Assembly (NCBI GenBank): GCA_046483725.1
Contig: JAWOCQ010000049.1
Span: forward strand, 1 to 15,826
Length of the DNA: 15,826 bases
Direction: 5' to 3'
Source: T3SED10-47 sp046483725
Lineage (GTDB): Bacteria; Bipolaricaulota; Bipolaricaulia; Bipolaricaulales; Bipolaricaulaceae
Position 1 is the first letter of the stretch, and every line of letters begins with the position of its first letter. The translations under genes and the position numbers were made by a program. This document shows, piece after piece, positions 13,491-15,826 of this stretch. Below the pieces are notes generated by a model. It searched no databases. It saw only the letters and a program-made list of their open reading frames with translations, and had not been told where the DNA came from.

Positions 13491-14264
13491 TCAACCTCCC
13501 TGATTCCGTTCGCTCAGCATCATGTCCAGCAGCTCGCCCGCGGCATTCCGGGCCGGGGAACCTTCTGAGAGCTCTCTCAGTGGCCGCCCTTCCAATGCAA
13601 GCTGCGCAATTCCTTCGTCGTGGGGCACCACACCGCCCAAGGCGATGCCTGTCTCCCGAACAGCGACTTCGAGCGAGGACGGCATATCTCCGCTGACCCC
13701 ATTCAGCACCAGGTATTCCCTGTCCACCCGCAGGTCTAGCTCCCGGGCCAACCCCACGATGCGCCCGGCCGCCCGCAGCGCCACCGGGTTGAGCTGGGAC
13801 ACAACAAGCAACGCGTCCACATCCTGCGTGGTCCGTCGTGAAAGGTGCTCCAGCCCCGCTTCGTTATCCAACACAACATACGCATAGCTCCCCCGTAGCA
13901 CCTCGATGTACTTGCGCAGGATGTGGTTGACCATGCAGTAGCACTTGGGGCCCTCTCCGCGGCCCATCACCAGGAGATCCAGCCCCTTGCCCTCCACCAG
14001 ACACTCGTGCAATCCCTGCTCCAAATGGCGTTCTTTGGACGCCCCAGGTGGGAGGTCGGCCACGCGGGAAAGGGTGTCCTCCCGCAGCTCCCCGATGCTT
14101 CTCTCCACCTCCAGCCCCACCTGTTCACCCAAATTGGCGTTGGGATCGGCGTCCACGGCGAGAACAGGGCCGTCTCCCCGGGCACGCAAAGCCTGGACAA
14201 GCAGCGCCGAGAGGGTCGTCTTGCCCGTTCCTCCCTTTCCGGCTACGGCGATGGTGAACGGCAT
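13491..14264 (-). CDS. acsF: CooC/AcsF-type ATPase for CODH/ACS nickel-site maturation
   Basis: This cytoplasmic MinD/NifH-type ATPase helps mature the nickel clusters of CODH and ACS. The 257 residues begin with the deviant Walker A GKGGTGKTT (9-17; signature K10 and K15), followed by VDADPNANLG (37-46) and a CxC motif, KCYCMVN, at C108 and C110. In the CooC family that CxC pair binds nickel or zinc at the dimer interface. LDNEAGLEHLSRRT is the later conserved nucleotide-binding region. The start is the ATG at 14264, one base after the stop of the RACo-like gene. A GGAGG lies about 12 bases upstream, farther than ideal, so reinitiation after the upstream stop may matter. AcsF and CooC are paralogues differing in preferred target (ACS or CODH). 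Sequence alone does not separate them, and the neighbouring acsD and acsE favour the AcsF name. Confidence 0.92.
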   Translation of the reverse strand: MPFTIAVAGKGGTGKTTLSALLVQALRARGDGPVLAVDADPNANLGEQVGLEVERSIGELREDTLSRVADLPPGASKERHLEQGLHECLVEGKGLDLLVMGRGEGPKCYCMVNHILRKYIEVLRGSYAYVVLDNEAGLEHLSRRTTQDVDALLVVSQLNPVALRAAGRIVGLARELDLRVDREYLVLNGVSGDMPSSLEVAVRETGIALGGVVPHDEGIAQLALEGRPLRELSEGSPARNAAGELLDMMLSERNQGG

Positions 14265-14265
14265 G

Positions 14266-15826
14266 CTAGAACGACGCCTCCTTTAGCCTAGGGATTACAC
14301 TGGGGAACCGGCCTCCTTCGGTGTGCGGGATGAACTTGGCGGACATGAAGTCGTCGTAGTAATTGGGGTAGCTGATCAGGTCGAAGTAAGTGACCCCGCG
14401 TGAGGCGCTATGCGCCTGTTCCAGCGCGTCGGCCGAGAGCAGAGACAGCTTGGCCCCCATGATAGCGGTGTTCCCCACAAATCGGATCCGGTCCATAGGT
14501 ATGTCCGGGAGCAGTCCCAACAGCACAGCATGCTGCCGATCCAGGTAGTTCCCGAAGCCCCCGGCCACAAGCAACCGCTCCACACCCGAAAACTCCAGCC
14601 CCACCGAGGAGAGGAGGATATCCGCCCCGGCGTACACGGCCGCCTTGGCCCGCAGCAGGTTCTCGATATCCGCCTGGGAGAGCACAATGTCCTCGCCCCC
14701 CGCTGTACGTTCCCCGGGAGCCACCACAAACTCCGGCAGGCCGTTTCTTTCCCGAACCCGTGACGAGGAATTCGGTTTCAACTGCCCCGACCGGTCGATG
14801 ACACCCGCTTTAGCCAGTTCGGCCAACAGGTCGATCAGGCCGGAACCGCAAATCCCCTCGGGCTTCGTGCCCCCTATAACCTGGTAGTGAACATGCCCCT
14901 GCGGGGTGATCTCCACCCGTTCGATTGCCCCATGCCCGGCTCGCATTCCGCTCCGCACACCGCTTCCTTCAAAGGCCGGACCGGCGGAGGTCGAACAGGC
15001 CAGCATCCATTCCTTATTGCCCAGCACGATCTCCCCGTTGGTGCCGATATCGACGAACATGGTCAACTGCTCACCCTGGTGTAGCCCAGTGGCCAGAATG
15101 CCGGCGGTGATGTCTCCCCCCACCCAGCCACCGATGCTGGGCACCGTGTACAGTAAGCCACGCGGGTTTATCTTGATGCCTACTTCCGCAGCCCGCACCG
15201 GAGGCGGGGAAGTGGACACCGGGACGTAGGGACCCTTGCGCAATGCGGCAGGGTCCAATCCGAACACAAAGTGCTGCATGGCCGTGTTCCCGGCGCACAC
15301 CACCGCGGTCACGTCTTTGAGATCGACCGCGTTGCGGGAGATAAGCACAGAGATGAGCCGGTTTACATCCTCGATGACGACCTCGTGCAGCTCCTTCATC
15401 CCACCCCGCTCGGCGTAGATGATCCGCCGGGTGATCTCCTCGCCGAAACGGGACTGCGCGTTGTAGCAGGCCTCGGCGTCCAACGTGCGGGAGGTGGCCA
15501 GGTCCACCAAGTGTGCTACCACGGTCGAAGTGCCCACGTCGACGGCCACCCCGAAGTTGCGCTGGCACTCCCCCGGTTCAACCTGAACCAGCTCGCACAC
15601 TCCTCCTCGCAGGGCTAGAGTGGCCGTCACCTGCCAGTCGGCCCTCCGCAAAAGCTCGGGCAATCCCTGGAGGACCTTGAGCCCCATCTGAACAGGGAGC
15701 CCATCCTTCTGCCGGCGTATCTCCCGGAGCAGGCGCTCCTGATCCCCCACGTTGTCCTCCAGCGAGGGCGGCGAAGCCTTGATGAATACCTTCCCGACCA
15801 GTGGCTGATGCCGAAACGACACCCCC
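14266..15826 (-). CDS. RACo-like reductive activator of the corrinoid protein, ASKHA/DUF4445 type (5' end cut)
   Basis: RACo proteins use ATP to return inactive Co(II) corrinoid iron-sulfur protein to the active Co(I) state, with an electron from their own [2Fe-2S] domain. The 520 codons visible hold the linker and middle domain, then the actin-like ASKHA fold: a phosphate loop in AVDVGTSTVVAHL, CAGNTAMQHFVFGLDP, a second phosphate loop in VDIGTNGEIVLG, GICGSGLIDLL, and an adenosine-site segment LVAGGFGNYL. Known RACo proteins are about 630 residues, with the ferredoxin domain in the first 90 or so. That part would lie beyond the right edge, since the frame is still open there; a GTG at 15822 is probably internal. 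The C-terminal stop TAG is one base before acsF. Related DUF4445 activators serve other corrinoid methyltransferases, but the acsF-acsD-acsE context makes a CODH/ACS role most likely. Confidence 0.92.
   Translation of the reverse strand, partial: GVSFRHQPLVGKVFIKASPPSLEDNVGDQERLLREIRRQKDGLPVQMGLKVLQGLPELLRRADWQVTATLALRGGVCELVQVEPGECQRNFGVAVDVGTSTVVAHLVDLATSRTLDAEACYNAQSRFGEEITRRIIYAERGGMKELHEVVIEDVNRLISVLISRNAVDLKDVTAVVCAGNTAMQHFVFGLDPAALRKGPYVPVSTSPPPVRAAEVGIKINPRGLLYTVPSIGGWVGGDITAGILATGLHQGEQLTMFVDIGTNGEIVLGNKEWMLACSTSAGPAFEGSGVRSGMRAGHGAIERVEITPQGHVHYQVIGGTKPEGICGSGLIDLLAELAKAGVIDRSGQLKPNSSSRVRERNGLPEFVVAPGERTAGGEDIVLSQADIENLLRAKAAVYAGADILLSSVGLEFSGVERLLVAGGFGNYLDRQHAVLLGLLPDIPMDRIRFVGNTAIMGAKLSLLSADALEQAHSASRGVTYFDLISYPNYYDDFMSAKFIPHTEGGRFPSVIPRLKEASF

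Overview
The window is a GC-rich bacterial segment devoted to anaerobic one-carbon metabolism. It carries part of a bacterial-type Wood-Ljungdahl (reductive acetyl-CoA) pathway: an NAD-linked formate dehydrogenase with its maturation genes, and a CODH/ACS-associated operon. This points to a strict anaerobe, such as an acetogen, a syntroph or another CO2-fixing or acetate-oxidising bacterium. I cannot fix the phylum. Firmicutes of the Moorella/Desulfotomaculum type, anaerobic Actinobacteria, Chloroflexota and Bipolaricaulota are all compatible. Most start sites have Shine-Dalgarno sequences, and several genes start with GTG. I saw no tRNA, rRNA, CRISPR array, transposase or phage gene.

Layout, left to right. 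Positions 1-1084 (minus) hold a cysteine desulfurase cut by the window edge. At 1085-1216 two sigma70-like promoters stand back to back, one for the desulfurase and one for a small plus-strand zinc-ribbon-like gene (1217-1405). At 1411-7410 (minus) lies a tightly packed operon, read from right to left: a NuoE-like subunit, a NuoF-like flavoprotein, a fused NuoG-like/molybdopterin formate dehydrogenase catalytic subunit, and a nitrilase-family hydrolase. The genes mobA (minus, 7578-8225) and fdhD (plus, 8330-9091) diverge from a shared upstream region. They are followed on the plus strand by a DUF2442/DUF4160 pair (9157-9715). From 9814 to the right edge (minus) is an operon whose order of transcription is RACo-like activator (5' end outside the window), acsF/cooC, acsD, acsE, cooS/acsA, with overlaps or gaps of only a few bases.

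How it fits together. The three-subunit formate dehydrogenase links CO2/formate to NAD(H) and perhaps ferredoxin. MobA makes the bis-MGD form of its cofactor, and FdhD passes sulfur to that cofactor. In E. coli the sulfur on FdhD comes from the desulfurase IscS, so the desulfurase here could have that role as well as Fe-S assembly. The second operon covers the end of the methyl branch and CO chemistry. AcsE moves the methyl group from methyl-tetrahydrofolate to the corrinoid protein, AcsD is its small subunit, the RACo-like protein reductively reactivates the corrinoid, AcsF/CooC matures the nickel site, and CooS interconverts CO2 and CO. The genes acsB (acetyl-CoA synthase) and acsC (corrinoid large subunit) are not in the window and may lie upstream, beyond the right edge.

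I found no clearly new defence or mobile system. The less ordinary items are the zinc-ribbon-like protein lacking its second cysteine pair, a hairpin over its ribosome binding site, a nitrilase attached to the formate dehydrogenase operon, the DUF4160 gene without a normal start codon, and several strong hairpins in gaps between genes.
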